This document shows positions 8,124 to 17,868 of a stretch of 64,000 nucleotides of DNA, piece after piece. Positions within the stretch are counted from its first letter, which is position 1. Each line of letters starts with the position of its first letter. A model generated the notes under the pieces. That model saw only the letters and a program-made list of their open reading frames with translations, did no database searches and was not told the origin of the DNA. The position numbers were made by a program, and so were the translations under genes. Source of the DNA: DATBVX01 sp963810775 (GTDB taxonomy: Bacteria; Pseudomonadota; Gammaproteobacteria; Steroidobacterales; Steroidobacteraceae); the NCBI GenBank assembly GCA_963810775.1, contig CAWEOT010000025.1:368404-432403 (forward strand). Direction: 5' to 3'.

Positions 8124-9307
8124 AGGCTGCTCATGCGCGAGGTAGCGATGCTTTCATCCGCCAGTCTTGCAAAGTACTCGATGTTGCGGATTTCCTCCTC
8201 ACAATCGAACCGCTTTGCGCATGCCCTGATGCCAGCGCGGAACTCTTGTTCGTAACCACCCTGGTAGTACCGCAGTATCGTTTCGGCCAGTCGTTCAGAG
8301 CTCCCAGGGTCGACGAGGAACCCCGTCTGGCCGTCGATGACCGCCTCAGGTAAGCCGCCCACCCGTGTAGAGATCACCGGCGTATTGAAGCTGTAGGCGA
8401 TCGGCACGATGCCGCTCTGGCTCGCTTCGACGTATGGCAGTACCACGACATCGGCGGCCGCAAAATAGACCGCGACCTCCTCGTTACTGATGTACTTGTC
8501 TTCGAGGCGCACGTGCGGACCGAGCTGATGCGCGTCGATCAGTTTCGTGTACTTTGTCTTTTCGTCGTAGAACTCACCGGCGACGAGCAGGCTGCAGTCC
8601 AGGCTTTTCAGAACTTGGGGCATGGCTTCGATCAGATAGCCAAGGCCCTTGTACGGGCGAATCAGGCCGAAGAACAGCAAGACCTTTCGCTCCGGCGGCA
8701 AGCCGAGTCGTGTACGCGCTGCCGCCTTCGAGGGCATGTGCTCATCGGAGAACTGCCCAAACACCGGGTGTCCATTTCGCCGCACGCGCGCCGCGGGCTT
8801 CAGCTGTAGCAGCGTCCGTTTGTCTTCCTCGGAGTGGACGATGAAGTACTCGACGTGCCGGAACGCGTACTGGCACAGAATCCGCTCGAGGAAGTGCGTC
8901 TCATGCGGTCGAACGTTGTGACAGAGGAAGCACACCCGCCTGCGCAGATCGAGCTCGAGTAACTGGATGATCGAGCCATAGGCCATGCCGAAGAACGGAT
9001 GCCACCAGTTGAACACGATGAGTTGCGGCCGCAGGCGATTCAACTGTCGTGCGGTCTGAATCCAGGTTAGAGGATTCGTGGAGTCAATGAGCGCAACGTT
9101 GTCCTCACGGATCGGGGTCGTACTTTGGTCGTACTGAGTCTTTCCCGGAAAGAGGATGCCGGGATACTGGCGGCGAAAGGTAATGAATTCGACGCGATGG
9201 CGCAGGCGCAGGCTCCGCACCAGAAGCGTTGAATAATGTGCAATCCCGCCGCGAAAGGGGAACGATACGCCTACTACCGCCAGCGTTTCTGGTGTTGATT
9301 GGGTCAT
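8120..9307 (-). CDS. Glycosyltransferase family 4 protein
   Basis: The open frame reaches back to a TTG at 9337, but ATG at 9307 (MTQSTPETLAVVGVSFPF) is preferred because the family fold starts just after it. The product is 395 residues. The N-terminal motif FPFRGGIAHYSTLLVRSL is typical, and the same motif recurs in the truncated ORF at 11883-11981. The C-terminal GT4 half has LLFFGLIRPYKGLGYLIEA and SFNTPVISTRVGGLPEAV. It is the first gene of a coupled trio of transferases on the minus strand and lies divergent to the FkbM gene at 9420. Confidence 0.88.
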   Translation of the reverse strand: MTQSTPETLAVVGVSFPFRGGIAHYSTLLVRSLRLRHRVEFITFRRQYPGILFPGKTQYDQSTTPIREDNVALIDSTNPLTWIQTARQLNRLRPQLIVFNWWHPFFGMAYGSIIQLLELDLRRRVCFLCHNVRPHETHFLERILCQYAFRHVEYFIVHSEEDKRTLLQLKPAARVRRNGHPVFGQFSDEHMPSKAAARTRLGLPPERKVLLFFGLIRPYKGLGYLIEAMPQVLKSLDCSLLVAGEFYDEKTKYTKLIDAHQLGPHVRLEDKYISNEEVAVYFAAADVVVLPYVEASQSGIVPIAYSFNTPVISTRVGGLPEAVIDGQTGFLVDPGSSERLAETILRYYQGGYEQEFRAGIRACAKRFDCEEEIRNIEYFARLADESIATSRMSSL

Positions 9308-9352
9308 CGCAGGATGCCGAACCCCCCGTCTCGCCAAATGTCCAAGCCGCGA

Positions 9353-9366
9353 AGTACCATGGTACT
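9353..9366. promoter_or_regulatory. Perfect 14-base palindrome in divergent gap, operator candidate
   Basis: AGTACCATGGTACT is its own reverse complement. It lies in the 112-base gap between two divergent genes (GT4 starting at 9307 on the minus strand, FkbM starting at 9420 on the plus strand), where a dimeric regulator could act on both. No regulator gene is nearby. Function is inferred from symmetry and position only. Confidence 0.35.
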
Positions 9367-9419
9367 AGACGGCACTGAACCCCTCTTCTTGGCGGCTCTC
9401 ACTTAGCACCCCAGCCTCT

Positions 9420-10211
9420 ATGTCGTCACCACGAAAGGTACCTCAGGTGAAACACTTCCTCCGGAAGCTCATCGTCGAGGCCACGGTCGATACTCCACTT
9501 GAGTACGGGCTACGGGCGGCATACCGGGGCCTTAGTCGCTCGCAAAATTGCAAATACGATCGCGAGTTGATCGAGGTTCTGCGTCGCTCGCTGCGCAAGA
9601 CGTCAAACTGCGTCGACGTGGGCTGCTACCGCGGCGACATCCTGCGACAGATGGTCAAGTTCGCCCCTCAGGGCGATCACATCGCGTTTGAACCGGTTCC
9701 CGAAAATTTTCAGTATCTCACCCGGACATTCCCAAGCGTTCGCGTGCTTAACATGGCGCTGAGCGACAAGGCAGGCGAAGCAACCTTTAATGTCGTCGTT
9801 GGACGTACCGCGCGAAGCGGCCTGCGCAAGGTTGAGTATCCGGATCCAGAGCAGGAAATCAGAGAGGTCCGGGTGCACGTCGACCGGTTGGACAGCATCA
9901 TTCCTAGTGCGAGGCACATCGACTTCATAAAAGTTGATGTCGAAGGCGCAGAGCTCCGAGTGCTGCGAGGGAGCCGTGAGCTCATTGGCAGGGACAGACC
10001 GATGGTCGTATTCGAGCACGGCTACGAGAGAGCGAGATATTTCGGTGACCGGCCGGAAGAGGTATTCGATCTGCTGGCAGGCGAGCTGGGCCTGGCGGTT
10101 TCGCTGATGGAGCGATGGTTGCATGGCGCCGCACCCATGGTGCGCGATGAGTTCTGTTCGCATGTGTACCAGAACCAGGATTTCTGCTTTGTGGCCTACC
10201 CGGCGAGCTGA
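9420..10211 (+). CDS. FkbM family SAM-dependent methyltransferase
   Basis: This is a probable O-methyltransferase acting on a sugar residue. The 263-residue product has the SAM-binding motif CVDVGCYRGDILRQM near residue 61, EPVPENF near 92, and the family motif IDFIKVDVEGAELRVLRG near 161. It is the only plus-strand gene in this stretch, flanked by minus-strand genes, so it has its own transcription. ATG at 9420 is the first in-frame start. The acceptor is unknown. Confidence 0.88.
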   Translation: MSSPRKVPQVKHFLRKLIVEATVDTPLEYGLRAAYRGLSRSQNCKYDRELIEVLRRSLRKTSNCVDVGCYRGDILRQMVKFAPQGDHIAFEPVPENFQYLTRTFPSVRVLNMALSDKAGEATFNVVVGRTARSGLRKVEYPDPEQEIREVRVHVDRLDSIIPSARHIDFIKVDVEGAELRVLRGSRELIGRDRPMVVFEHGYERARYFGDRPEEVFDLLAGELGLAVSLMERWLHGAAPMVRDEFCSHVYQNQDFCFVAYPAS

Positions 10212-10229
10212 TCGCAAGCAGCCTCGACA

Positions 10230-11854
10230 TCACGGTAGCCGCTTGAGGTGATCAGCGAGCCGGAGCGCGAGAGCCACGATCGTGAGGGTCGGGTTGGCGG
10301 AGCCCGCTGTTGGGAAGACCGAGCTTCCGGCGATGAAAAGGTTCGCGACACCGTGTACGCGCGTGCTTGCATCGACGACACCGAGCCGTGGATCAGCGCT
10401 CATCCGAGTCGTGCCAATGTGATGGGACGCGTCTGTGTACGACGGCGCAGCCGTACGCAGATCAGGGGCAGGGGTTTCCAGTCTGCCGGTGCCCTCTTGC
10501 GATAGTCGCTCTGAGAGCAGCGCCTGTAGTCGAACCAGAGAGGCGGTTTCTTCTCGGTCGATCCTCCAGTCGAGGACGAGTGTGTTCATATTGAGCCGGT
10601 CGCGGTCGAAGTGCTCAGATAGACGCGACTCTCTGCTCTCGGGACCTGTTCGCAAAAATTGACTATCGTCAGGTCTAGCACTCGCCGGAACCTGTGCGTG
10701 AGTGCCTTGAGTCGGGCGTAATGCCTGTATGCGAAGTGCGGCATAACTTCCTTCGGGGTGAGCAGGTATGCGAGATCCCCAATCTCCGCCATCCGGCCGC
10801 CGAATACTTCGGAGCGCTTTCGCCGACCCTTGCCCGTCAGCACTTTCACGACGCTGGCTGATGACTCGTATGCCTGCAGCGCAATTTCCGAAAGCTGCGG
10901 CTCCAGGGAGAGATAACTGTTGAGCAGCCGTTCGCGACGCTGGATCTGCTCTGAGGGCCCAACTCCGATCTGCATCTTGCCGTCGGCCAAGGGCGTGCCG
11001 AGAAGTAGCGATGCACCCAAGGGTGCCGACAGGCGGACCGTGCCGAATATCGCCCTCGGATGCTCCATGAAGTAACGGCCAACTACGTCGTGATCGTTGC
11101 CCAAGCCCTTCGGGTGTCGATCTCGTGACAGCAGCAACAGTCTTGGATTCTCGAGCCCTCCGCAGGCGAGCACGAAATTGCGGGCCGTGATGCGCAACTG
11201 GTTACCGTTCAAGGTCGCAGCGGCGACGCACTCAACCCTGTTGCCGGCTTCGCTAGTAACGATCTCGGTAGCGTTGGCATTCAGGTAGATGCGGATGTTG
11301 GGACTCTTTTCGATCTCCTTGCGATACGTTTTCTTGAACCGCATCGGCCGTCGGCCCCAGGTCACGAGCTTCGGACGCAGCTCTCCAGTGCGGAACAAGG
11401 TTGCATCGGTTCCCGTTCCCGACAGAAAAACGTCGACTTTCTCATCCAATAGTCGAGTGTCCGGCAGGCCTAGAATGCCTTCTGCGCGGGCGTAATAGGC
11501 CTCAACGTCCGCGAACGCGATCGGCCAGCCGCTATTCGGAACCCATTCGCGTCGGTCGAAGTCGATCGGATCCAGTCGCATGGACCTGCCCGCCCAGACA
11601 TTGGACGTGCCGCCGAAATACCTGGCGCGCGCCATGAAGTTCTGTCGGGTTGGATACCCGACATTACGCAGGTCATAGAGGGACTGCGTTTCGGTGTCCA
11701 GCGCGTACGCGCCGCTCTCGATCAGGCAAACATCGTGACGTGTTCCGACGAACTCACGCGCGAGCGAGATACCGGCAACCCCGGCGCCAATGATGCAGAT
11801 CTCGGTTTTGATGCTGGTCGATCGTGCCAGGCGCGAGGAATCGATCGGTTTCAT
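10230..11854 (-). CDS. GMC-family FAD-dependent oxidoreductase, frame-disrupted
   Basis: This is a predicted alcohol/sugar oxidoreductase. The N-terminal FAD site is CIIGAGVAGISLAREF (residues 20-35), followed by MARARYFGGTSNVWAGRS. The C-terminal GMC domain lies in another frame and reads HHIGTTRMSADPRLGVVD and FIAGSSVFPTAGSANPTL. The frame changes near 10610: the first frame continues as YLSTSTATGSI and stops, while the true continuation reads HFDRDRLNMNTLVLDWRI. Joined, the product is about 540 residues, normal for the family. A small indel from sequencing is the simplest reading; a recent mutation cannot be excluded. Confidence 0.82.
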
Positions 11855-11882
11855 CAGACTTGGCTGGGCAGGATTGGCAGGA

Positions 11883-11981
11883 TCAGCCCAGGCGCACTGT
11901 GAGAGCGCGGTAGAGCAAGGTCGAATAGTGAAAGATCCCGCCGCGGAACTGATAGGTCAGGTCGACCAGGGCGATCCTCAT
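11883..11981 (-). pseudogene. Truncated 5' end of a GT4 glycosyltransferase gene
   Basis: The 32-codon frame starts at ATG 11981, overlapping the upstream GT2 stop as ATGA, and reads MRIALVDLTYQFRGGIFHYS then TLLYRALTVRLG before a stop. This matches the N-terminus of the GT4 protein at 8120-9307 (FPFRGGIAHYSTLLVRSL). The coupled start shows that a full transferase once followed the GT2 gene. Everything after the first 30 codons has gone, and the GMC gene now follows within 28 bases. Confidence 0.7.
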
Positions 11982-12994
11982 GGCGCCGTCGGCGGCTCGA
12001 GGCTGGATTGGTCGAAACCGACGGTCTCCGAAATCGAGTAGTCGTCGTCACCGCCGGCTCCCTTTCCGATCACCAGCAGCTCGGCCAGGAGTCCCATCGA
12101 GAAGAACTGCACGCCAACAATCACGAGTCCCAGCGCCAGGCTGAGCAGTGGGCGCTCATGGATGTTCCAGCTTTCGCTTTCCAGCAGGCCGAACTGGAAT
12201 AGCAGATGCGCCGCCACGAAGAAGCCGACGATCGAGGCGCCCAACCCGCAGGTGAGGATGCCGCCGAAGGCGAGCGCGTGCATCGGCCGCTTGCCGAAGC
12301 GCGTGATGAAGGTAACGGTCATCAGATCGAGCAGACCGCGCAGGTAGCGCTCGAAGCCGTAGTTCGTGGTGCCGTGCTGCCGCGGCAGGTTCTTGACCTT
12401 GACCTCTGCGATCTTGAAGCCCTTGGCGTTGGCGAGCACCGGGATGTACCGGTGGAGTTCGCCGTAGACGCGAATTTCGCGCAGCACTTCGCGCCGATAG
12501 ACCTTCAGCGGGCAGTTGAAGTCATGCAGCGGGATCTTGGTGACCGCGCGCACCACCTTGTTGAAGAGCTTCGAAGGCAGACGCTTCTCGAGCGACCCCT
12601 TGCCTTCGTACTTCCAGCCGCTGACCAGGTCATAGCCCTCGTCGAGCTTTGCGAGCAGGCTGGGCACATCCTCGGGGTCGTCCTGTAAGTCCGTATCGAG
12701 CGTGATGACCACCTCGCCGCGCGCACTGCTGAAGCCCGCGCTGTACGCCGCCGCCTTGCCAAAGTTGCGCCGGAACTTGACGACGCGGACGCGCGCATCT
12801 CGCGCGGCGAGCTCCTTCAGCACGGCAAAGGAGCCATCCCTCGATCCATCGTCGACGAAGACAAGCTCGAAGTTCGCGCCCGTGCGCTCCATCACGGCCA
12901 CGATCTGCCCGTGCAGGGTCGGCAGACTCTTCTCCTCGTTGTAGACGGGCAGCACGAAGCTGATCAGGCGGCTCGGGGGTGGGGTAGTGGTCAT
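11978..12994 (-). CDS. Glycosyltransferase family 2, GtrB/DPM1-like with C-terminal membrane segments
   Basis: This is a likely polyprenyl-phosphate sugar transferase of the inner membrane. The 338-residue product has a GT-A domain with ISFVLPVYNEEKSLP near residue 11, the DXD-type TLDTDLQDDPEDVP near 98, and the GtrB-like end of the catalytic domain, RQHGTTNYGFERYLRGL. Two TM segments follow (about 244-268 and 283-308). Its stop overlaps the ATG of the truncated GT4 at 11981. A GtrA-like partner lies far away at 44864, beside another GT2. Confidence 0.9.
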   Translation of the reverse strand: MTTTPPPSRLISFVLPVYNEEKSLPTLHGQIVAVMERTGANFELVFVDDGSRDGSFAVLKELAARDARVRVVKFRRNFGKAAAYSAGFSSARGEVVITLDTDLQDDPEDVPSLLAKLDEGYDLVSGWKYEGKGSLEKRLPSKLFNKVVRAVTKIPLHDFNCPLKVYRREVLREIRVYGELHRYIPVLANAKGFKIAEVKVKNLPRQHGTTNYGFERYLRGLLDLMTVTFITRFGKRPMHALAFGGILTCGLGASIVGFFVAAHLLFQFGLLESESWNIHERPLLSLALGLVIVGVQFFSMGLLAELLVIGKGAGGDDDYSISETVGFDQSSLEPPTAP

Positions 12995-13042
12995 GGGTTG
13001 CGTTGGTGCGGCAAGCGGGCGCTGGCGATGCAGGCGTCGCCC

Positions 13043-13918
13043 CTACAGGTCACGATAGCTGATCAGCGTGACGTCACAGCGACGGAGCGCTTCGCGCGTG
13101 CGTTCGTCGAGTAGCGCCGCCAGTTCTCTGTCGCGCTGCGGCGGGCGCCGGGAGTAGCGGTTGGCCGCCTCGTCGGTGTAGCCGGCGTGGCACATCAGCT
13201 CGGTGACGCCTTCTTCGAGGTGCTCGAAGACGAATCGGAGTGCGTCAGGGTCACCCGCACCAGCCTGCGCGATGCCCACGAAGTGATCAGTCGTGCGCAG
13301 ACCGGCAGCGGCCAGGATGCTGCGATGGTTGCGCGCGAGAAAGCGGATCAGCGCCGATTTGCTGCGCCCTCGCCACGAAACGTGCGGGGCCAGCGCACCG
13401 TTCTGCGTTGCCCCATTCACGCGCGATCGCAGCTTGCGCTCGCTCGGATAGCGCACGCGCTCGATCCCCTGCTCGCGCGCGACCGAGGCAATCTGCCGCA
13501 TGATGCCGGGCAGGCAATGGATGTGCTTGTGGCTGTCCGCGTGCGTGGGCGTGATACCTGCCGCAAGCAACTTGCGCACCTGTGCTGCAAACTCCGCGCG
13601 CACCTCGGCCAGCGACAGCCAGCCGGTGTAGTAGCGCCGCGCCAGCACGGTGAGGTCGCTGGGAAAGGTGCCGTCTTCGCTCACCAAGGTCGGCACACTC
13701 TCGGGCGGCGAGACGGGGCGCCCCCACAGGAGCGAAAGGTGGATCCCCACCGGAAGCTCGGGGTGCGCCTTTGCAATCGCGACCGACTCCGCAAAATGGT
13801 CGAGGTTGACGAGCATTGTCGTGGAGGTGAGAACACCCTTCTGGAACGCCTCGAGGATGCCGCGATTGACTCCAGGCGAGAGCCCGAAATCGTCGGCGTT
13901 GATGATGAGGCGCTTCAT
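13043..13918 (-). CDS. ChbG/HpnK (YdjC) family carbohydrate deacetylase
   Basis: This is a predicted metal-dependent deacetylase of N-acetylated sugars. ATG at 13918 gives MKRLIINADDFGLSPGVNRG, with the metal-binding DD of the family. The second metal motif, THADSHKHIH, is near residue 122. The product is 291 residues. The frame extends upstream to 14029, but only into the asnB 3' end, so that start is rejected. It follows asnB by two bases and is probably co-transcribed with it. Confidence 0.87.
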   Translation of the reverse strand: MKRLIINADDFGLSPGVNRGILEAFQKGVLTSTTMLVNLDHFAESVAIAKAHPELPVGIHLSLLWGRPVSPPESVPTLVSEDGTFPSDLTVLARRYYTGWLSLAEVRAEFAAQVRKLLAAGITPTHADSHKHIHCLPGIMRQIASVAREQGIERVRYPSERKLRSRVNGATQNGALAPHVSWRGRSKSALIRFLARNHRSILAAAGLRTTDHFVGIAQAGAGDPDALRFVFEHLEEGVTELMCHAGYTDEAANRYSRRPPQRDRELAALLDERTREALRRCDVTLISYRDL

Positions 13919-13920
13919 GG

Positions 13921-15841
13921 CTACGCGGCCTGGCGGGTCTTGACGCCGGGCGGAGGGGTACCGGCTGTTCGTTTGATCTGCTCGTTCACTTCGTCCACGG
14001 ACTGGCGGAAGAAAAACAGACGCCCCCAAATTTCCAGTGCCAGCAGGTTAAAGAAGCCATTGACGTTCTGACGCCAGTCTTCAATCGACTTCACCAGCCC
14101 TGCCCGATTCATACCGAGCGACTGAATACAGAAGCCGTCGTCGAACAGGGCGGATTGTGCCAGCGGTGCGAGATAGTCAGTCACCGGCAACGGAAATCCA
14201 AGTTTCCTTCGATGCACGATTTCACGCGGCAGGTAGTCCGAGGCAATGGCTTTCAGTGCCCACTTGTCCGTGCTGCCGCGCAGTCGGAGTGACAGTGGCA
14301 TGTTGATCACCGTGTGTACGAGTCTCTGATCCAGAAATGGCACGCGACACTCGACCGAGGCGGCCATGGTCATGCGATCGAGCCGACGCAGCAATGGCGT
14401 AAGAAAATTCGTGACGTCCGCCAGCATGGCACCCAGAACCTCCCGCTCCATGTCGTCCTTGACGAATCGATAGGTCGCGGCGCAACGCGCACGCAGTTCG
14501 ACGCGCGCAAAGCGGTCCAGGAATGAAGTCGAGTGAGCCAACAGACCCTCATACTCCGAGAATTCCGTAATCGGGACACGATCGCTGGCGTATCCCGCAA
14601 GCGCGATTGCTCTTCGGAGTCGTTGAGGCAGATATTTCAGCCAAGCTTCGAGTCGCTTGAATTGGCGATAGCGGCGGTAACGCTGCATGTAGCCGCCGAA
14701 GAGCTCATCGGCGGCCTCGCCAGAAAGAAGCACGATCACACCGTGGCTGCGCGCCAACTCGGAGACCTTGAGGAAGAATACCGAGTTGGGGTGGGTCAGC
14801 GGATGGTCACTCATGGTAGATCGCTCGAACGAGGTTGTCTCGAAACACCTCGGCATTCGCACGGCACGACAGCAGACGAATGCCCAAGTGCCTGGCGACA
14901 CGATCGGCGTACACACTTTCGTCGAGTTTGGGGTAACCCTCGACAGCGATGTTGAAGGCGAGAACATCTTTGCGCTCGCGCGCACAGATGGCCGTGATCA
15001 AACTCGAGTCGATCCCGCCGCTGCATAGAGTGCCAACGGGCACGTCACTGACCAGTCGGTCGCGCACACCTGCCGTAATCAAGCCGCCCAGCTCTTCTGT
15101 CAAAGCTGGCGCTGAAAGCGCGCCGAGTCGAGTGTAGGTCTCTTGGGAGACGTGAGCTTCAGCTGCGTAGTAGCGGCGCGGAGTCGAGAGCTTCCCCGCG
15201 TGAATTGTGATCACGTTTCCAGGCTGAAGGGCTGAAATTCCGGCAAACAGTGTATCGGAAGCACCAAAGTCCACATTGCGATAGAGCGACCATTCCGCGA
15301 GGCGCCGATGATTCGGTTCGAGGCTGGAGCAGGCGTTCGCCAGAGTCTTGAGCTCCGAGGCAAAGAGAATGTGCCCGTCCTGACACAGGTAGTACAACGG
15401 TTTCTTGCCGAATCGGTCACGGACCAGGGTTACGGTGTCACTTTTGCTGTCATAGATTGCAAACGCGAACATGCCTCTCAATCGACTGAGACAGGCTTCG
15501 CCCCATTCGCGAAACGCCCGCAGCACGACCTCGGTGTCAGTCTTGGACCGGAACTGGTGTCCGCGACGACTCAGATCGTCGCGGACCTCCATGAAGTTGT
15601 AGACCTCGCCGTTGTACACGATCCACGCGCCTTCGCCGTCGGACATGGGCATGTGCCCGGCCGCGCTGAGATCGATGATGCTGAGGCGATTGGACCCAAG
15701 GCAGACATTCCCCACGTCGACGACGCCTCGGTCATCCGGACCACGATGCACCTGGAGGTCACACATCTTCGCGACTATGCGCGAGTGATCGTCCCGGCAA
15801 CGACTCGGAGTAACGCAAACCAGGCCGGCGATTCCGCACAT
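13921..15841 (-). CDS. asnB: Glutamine-hydrolysing asparagine synthase family protein, frame-disrupted
   Basis: This is a class-II amidotransferase plus synthetase of the kind found in EPS loci, where it probably amidates a sugar or carrier rather than making bulk asparagine. It starts MCGIAGLV, with the nucleophile Cys2. The PP-loop is VGTLCSGGIDSSLI near residue 272. Near 14816 the first frame ends AIYHE-stop; the synthetase continues in another frame from SDHPLTHPNSVFF through LLSGEAADELFGGYM to a stop at 13921. Removing one base there (catgagtgac) joins both parts at normal length (about 640 residues). Confidence 0.88.
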
Positions 15842-15943
15842 TTCAGCCGCACTCCCACATTGCGTTTCCCGGAGAGCACGTGGAATCTCTGCCGCGCAGC
15901 GACACGCGGTGATTTAGCGCCTGCTTGCGGTGAGTTGGGTGAA

Positions 15944-17074
15944 TCACGTCGCCACCACTTCCTCGAGCACCTGCACCGTCTCCCGCGCACATCGGCCCCA
16001 GGTGAATTCCTTAGCGCGTTGCAGACCCTTCTCGACATAGCTCTGGCGAAGCAGCGGGTCGGTCACGATGTTTCGGATGCATTCCGCCAGCTCTTCCGGC
16101 TTGTGGGGGTCGAACAGCAGCGCGGCACCACCGGCGACCTCGGGAATTGCCCCAGAGTTTGCACCAATGACCGGGCACCCGCAGGCCATGGCTTCGAGCT
16201 GAACGAGGCCGAACGACTCGTACAGCGAGGGATACACCAGCGACGATGCCTGATTATAAATGGCGGGAAGATCGTCGTTGGGAACGATATGCAAAATATG
16301 GATTCGGTCGCGCAAGCCGAGACGCTCGATCAGCTGAAGATCTTCTTCATGCTTCCAGCGCGGCCGTCCGGCGACTACCAGATCGTGCGGAATCTGCTTG
16401 GCGATGAGACTGAATGCCCGCGCCAGGACTGCAAAGTTCTTCTGTGGATAGAGGTGGCCTACGAACAGGATGAAGTTATCCGGCAGGCAGTACTCCTCTT
16501 TGATGTCTCGGAGTTTGTCTGCGTCGTGCAGTAGCCGGAACCGCTCGCTCACGCCATGATAAATCGTGCGGACATTTTCAATCGGGAATTTGACAGTGCG
16601 ACGAAAGTCGCTCGTCATTACGTGGGAAATCGAAATGACCCGGTCCGCAGCAGGAAGAATCGCCTTCTCGAGGAGGAACCACCGCGCATACATCTTCCAG
16701 TCGTACACGTTGGGGATGGTGTGGTACTCGACGTTGTGCATCACCATCACCTTCTTGAACCGCCCTGGGACAGGGACGGACAGGAACGGATTGAATAGCA
16801 CATCGACGCCGTAACGCTTGGCGACGCCCGGAACAACCGCCTGGTCCCAATACCATCCTGAGGGAAATCTCGAGTGCTCGGTTTCGACTTCAACCGCATT
16901 CTTGTAGCGGCGATATCGGCCGAAGAGTTTTCGCGGCGCCCCGAATCCCGGATACATGAGCACATATTCGTTCTGGGTATCGAACCGCAGCAGGGCCTTC
17001 ACGATCTCTTCGGTATAGATTCCAATCCCGCCCCAGGTCGGATCGAGGCTTTGCAGCGTAATGCCGATACGCAT
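15944..17074 (-). CDS. Glycosyltransferase family 4 protein
   Basis: This retaining GT-B transferase is 376 residues long. The ATG at 17074 (MRIGITLQSLDPTWGGIGIY) overlaps the upstream stop as TAATG, so it is preferred to the ATG at 17086. Family features are FILFVGHLYPQKNFAVLARA and the E-x7-E motif in ESFGLVQLEAMACGCP. It resembles mannosyl/rhamnosyl transferases of the WbaZ/WcaI kind in general layout, but specificity cannot be assigned. It is coupled to the FkbM gene and followed by asnB after about 100 bases. Confidence 0.88.
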   Translation of the reverse strand: MRIGITLQSLDPTWGGIGIYTEEIVKALLRFDTQNEYVLMYPGFGAPRKLFGRYRRYKNAVEVETEHSRFPSGWYWDQAVVPGVAKRYGVDVLFNPFLSVPVPGRFKKVMVMHNVEYHTIPNVYDWKMYARWFLLEKAILPAADRVISISHVMTSDFRRTVKFPIENVRTIYHGVSERFRLLHDADKLRDIKEEYCLPDNFILFVGHLYPQKNFAVLARAFSLIAKQIPHDLVVAGRPRWKHEEDLQLIERLGLRDRIHILHIVPNDDLPAIYNQASSLVYPSLYESFGLVQLEAMACGCPVIGANSGAIPEVAGGAALLFDPHKPEELAECIRNIVTDPLLRQSYVEKGLQRAKEFTWGRCARETVQVLEEVVAT

Positions 17075-17859
17075 TACATGGTCCACATCAGGCGGGTGTC
17101 AGCACTCTTGACCAGGGCGCTGTTGAGCATCACGCAGTCTGACTCGATGATTCGCAGTGAGGTGTCCTGGTTCACGGGAAACATGCCTGAGAGCTGGAAT
17201 CCCTTCTGGTCGAGTGCCGCGAGCATTTCGACGTACCCGGGCATGTTCTTGTAGAGCGCCAGGCACGAGAGTTCCGTCTGCACTGCTGCGATCATGGCCA
17301 GGCTGCGCTCCGCACCCTTGACCACTTCCAGGTCGTAACCCTGCGTATCCATCTTGAGGTACAGGTTCTTGCCGATGTCCCTCCGGGCGCGGAGTTCTTC
17401 GATGACCGAGTCCAGTGTTCTCACCTCGACGTTTTCTGTGTGGTCCACCACGTTGTAGGGAGCGAACAGATCAGTCGCGGAATTGTCCGGCGCCAGAAAG
17501 GACGAGAGCGTCTCGGCGCTCATGACGTTGATGGATTGCGTGCCCACTGCCGCGCCGAGCGCGCAGTGATACACGAGCCAGTCGGGATCCGACTGCGCCT
17601 TTTCCCGCAGGATCTCCACCATCTTTCTCACTGGCTCGAACGATACAATCAACCCCGTGTACCGAACCTCGTTGCGCAGGAAGTCCCGATATTGTCCCGT
17701 GTTTGCGCCGACGTCGAATACGCAGGTTGTACCCAGCAATCCAAACAGGGAAACGAGATGCGTGCCGATATCGCGCGGCATGATCCGTGAGGCGGGGATG
17801 ATCTCGTACCCAAGACGGCGACACAGTCCGCTCACCCATTTTTTTATTGTGGCTACCAT
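17074..17859 (-). CDS. FkbM family SAM-dependent methyltransferase
   Basis: The 261-residue product is a second FkbM-type methyltransferase, distinct in sequence from that at 9420. SAM motif TCVFDVGANTGQYRDFLR lies near residue 45, and the family motif LYLKMDTQGYDLEVVKGAE near 164. It begins with ATG at 17859, ten bases after the flippase stop, and its own stop shares a base with the next GT start, so the three genes form one unit. It probably O-methylates a sugar of the polymer. Confidence 0.88.
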   Translation of the reverse strand: MVATIKKWVSGLCRRLGYEIIPASRIMPRDIGTHLVSLFGLLGTTCVFDVGANTGQYRDFLRNEVRYTGLIVSFEPVRKMVEILREKAQSDPDWLVYHCALGAAVGTQSINVMSAETLSSFLAPDNSATDLFAPYNVVDHTENVEVRTLDSVIEELRARRDIGKNLYLKMDTQGYDLEVVKGAERSLAMIAAVQTELSCLALYKNMPGYVEMLAALDQKGFQLSGMFPVNQDTSLRIIESDCVMLNSALVKSADTRLMWTM

Positions 17860-17868
17860 GCCGGTTCT

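Noticed and set aside
9308..9337. TTG start of the GT4 gene at 9337
   Set aside because: ATG at 9307 lies nearer the conserved fold; the extra residues are not conserved-looking.
9393..9408. Second GG-N10-GC element before the FkbM gene
   Set aside because: The -12 element would be only 12 bases from the start codon, leaving no leader; the consensus is weak.
13919..14029. Upstream extension of the HpnK-like deacetylase
   Set aside because: It is antisense-free but lies inside the asnB 3' end in another frame; the family starts at MKRLIINADDFG.
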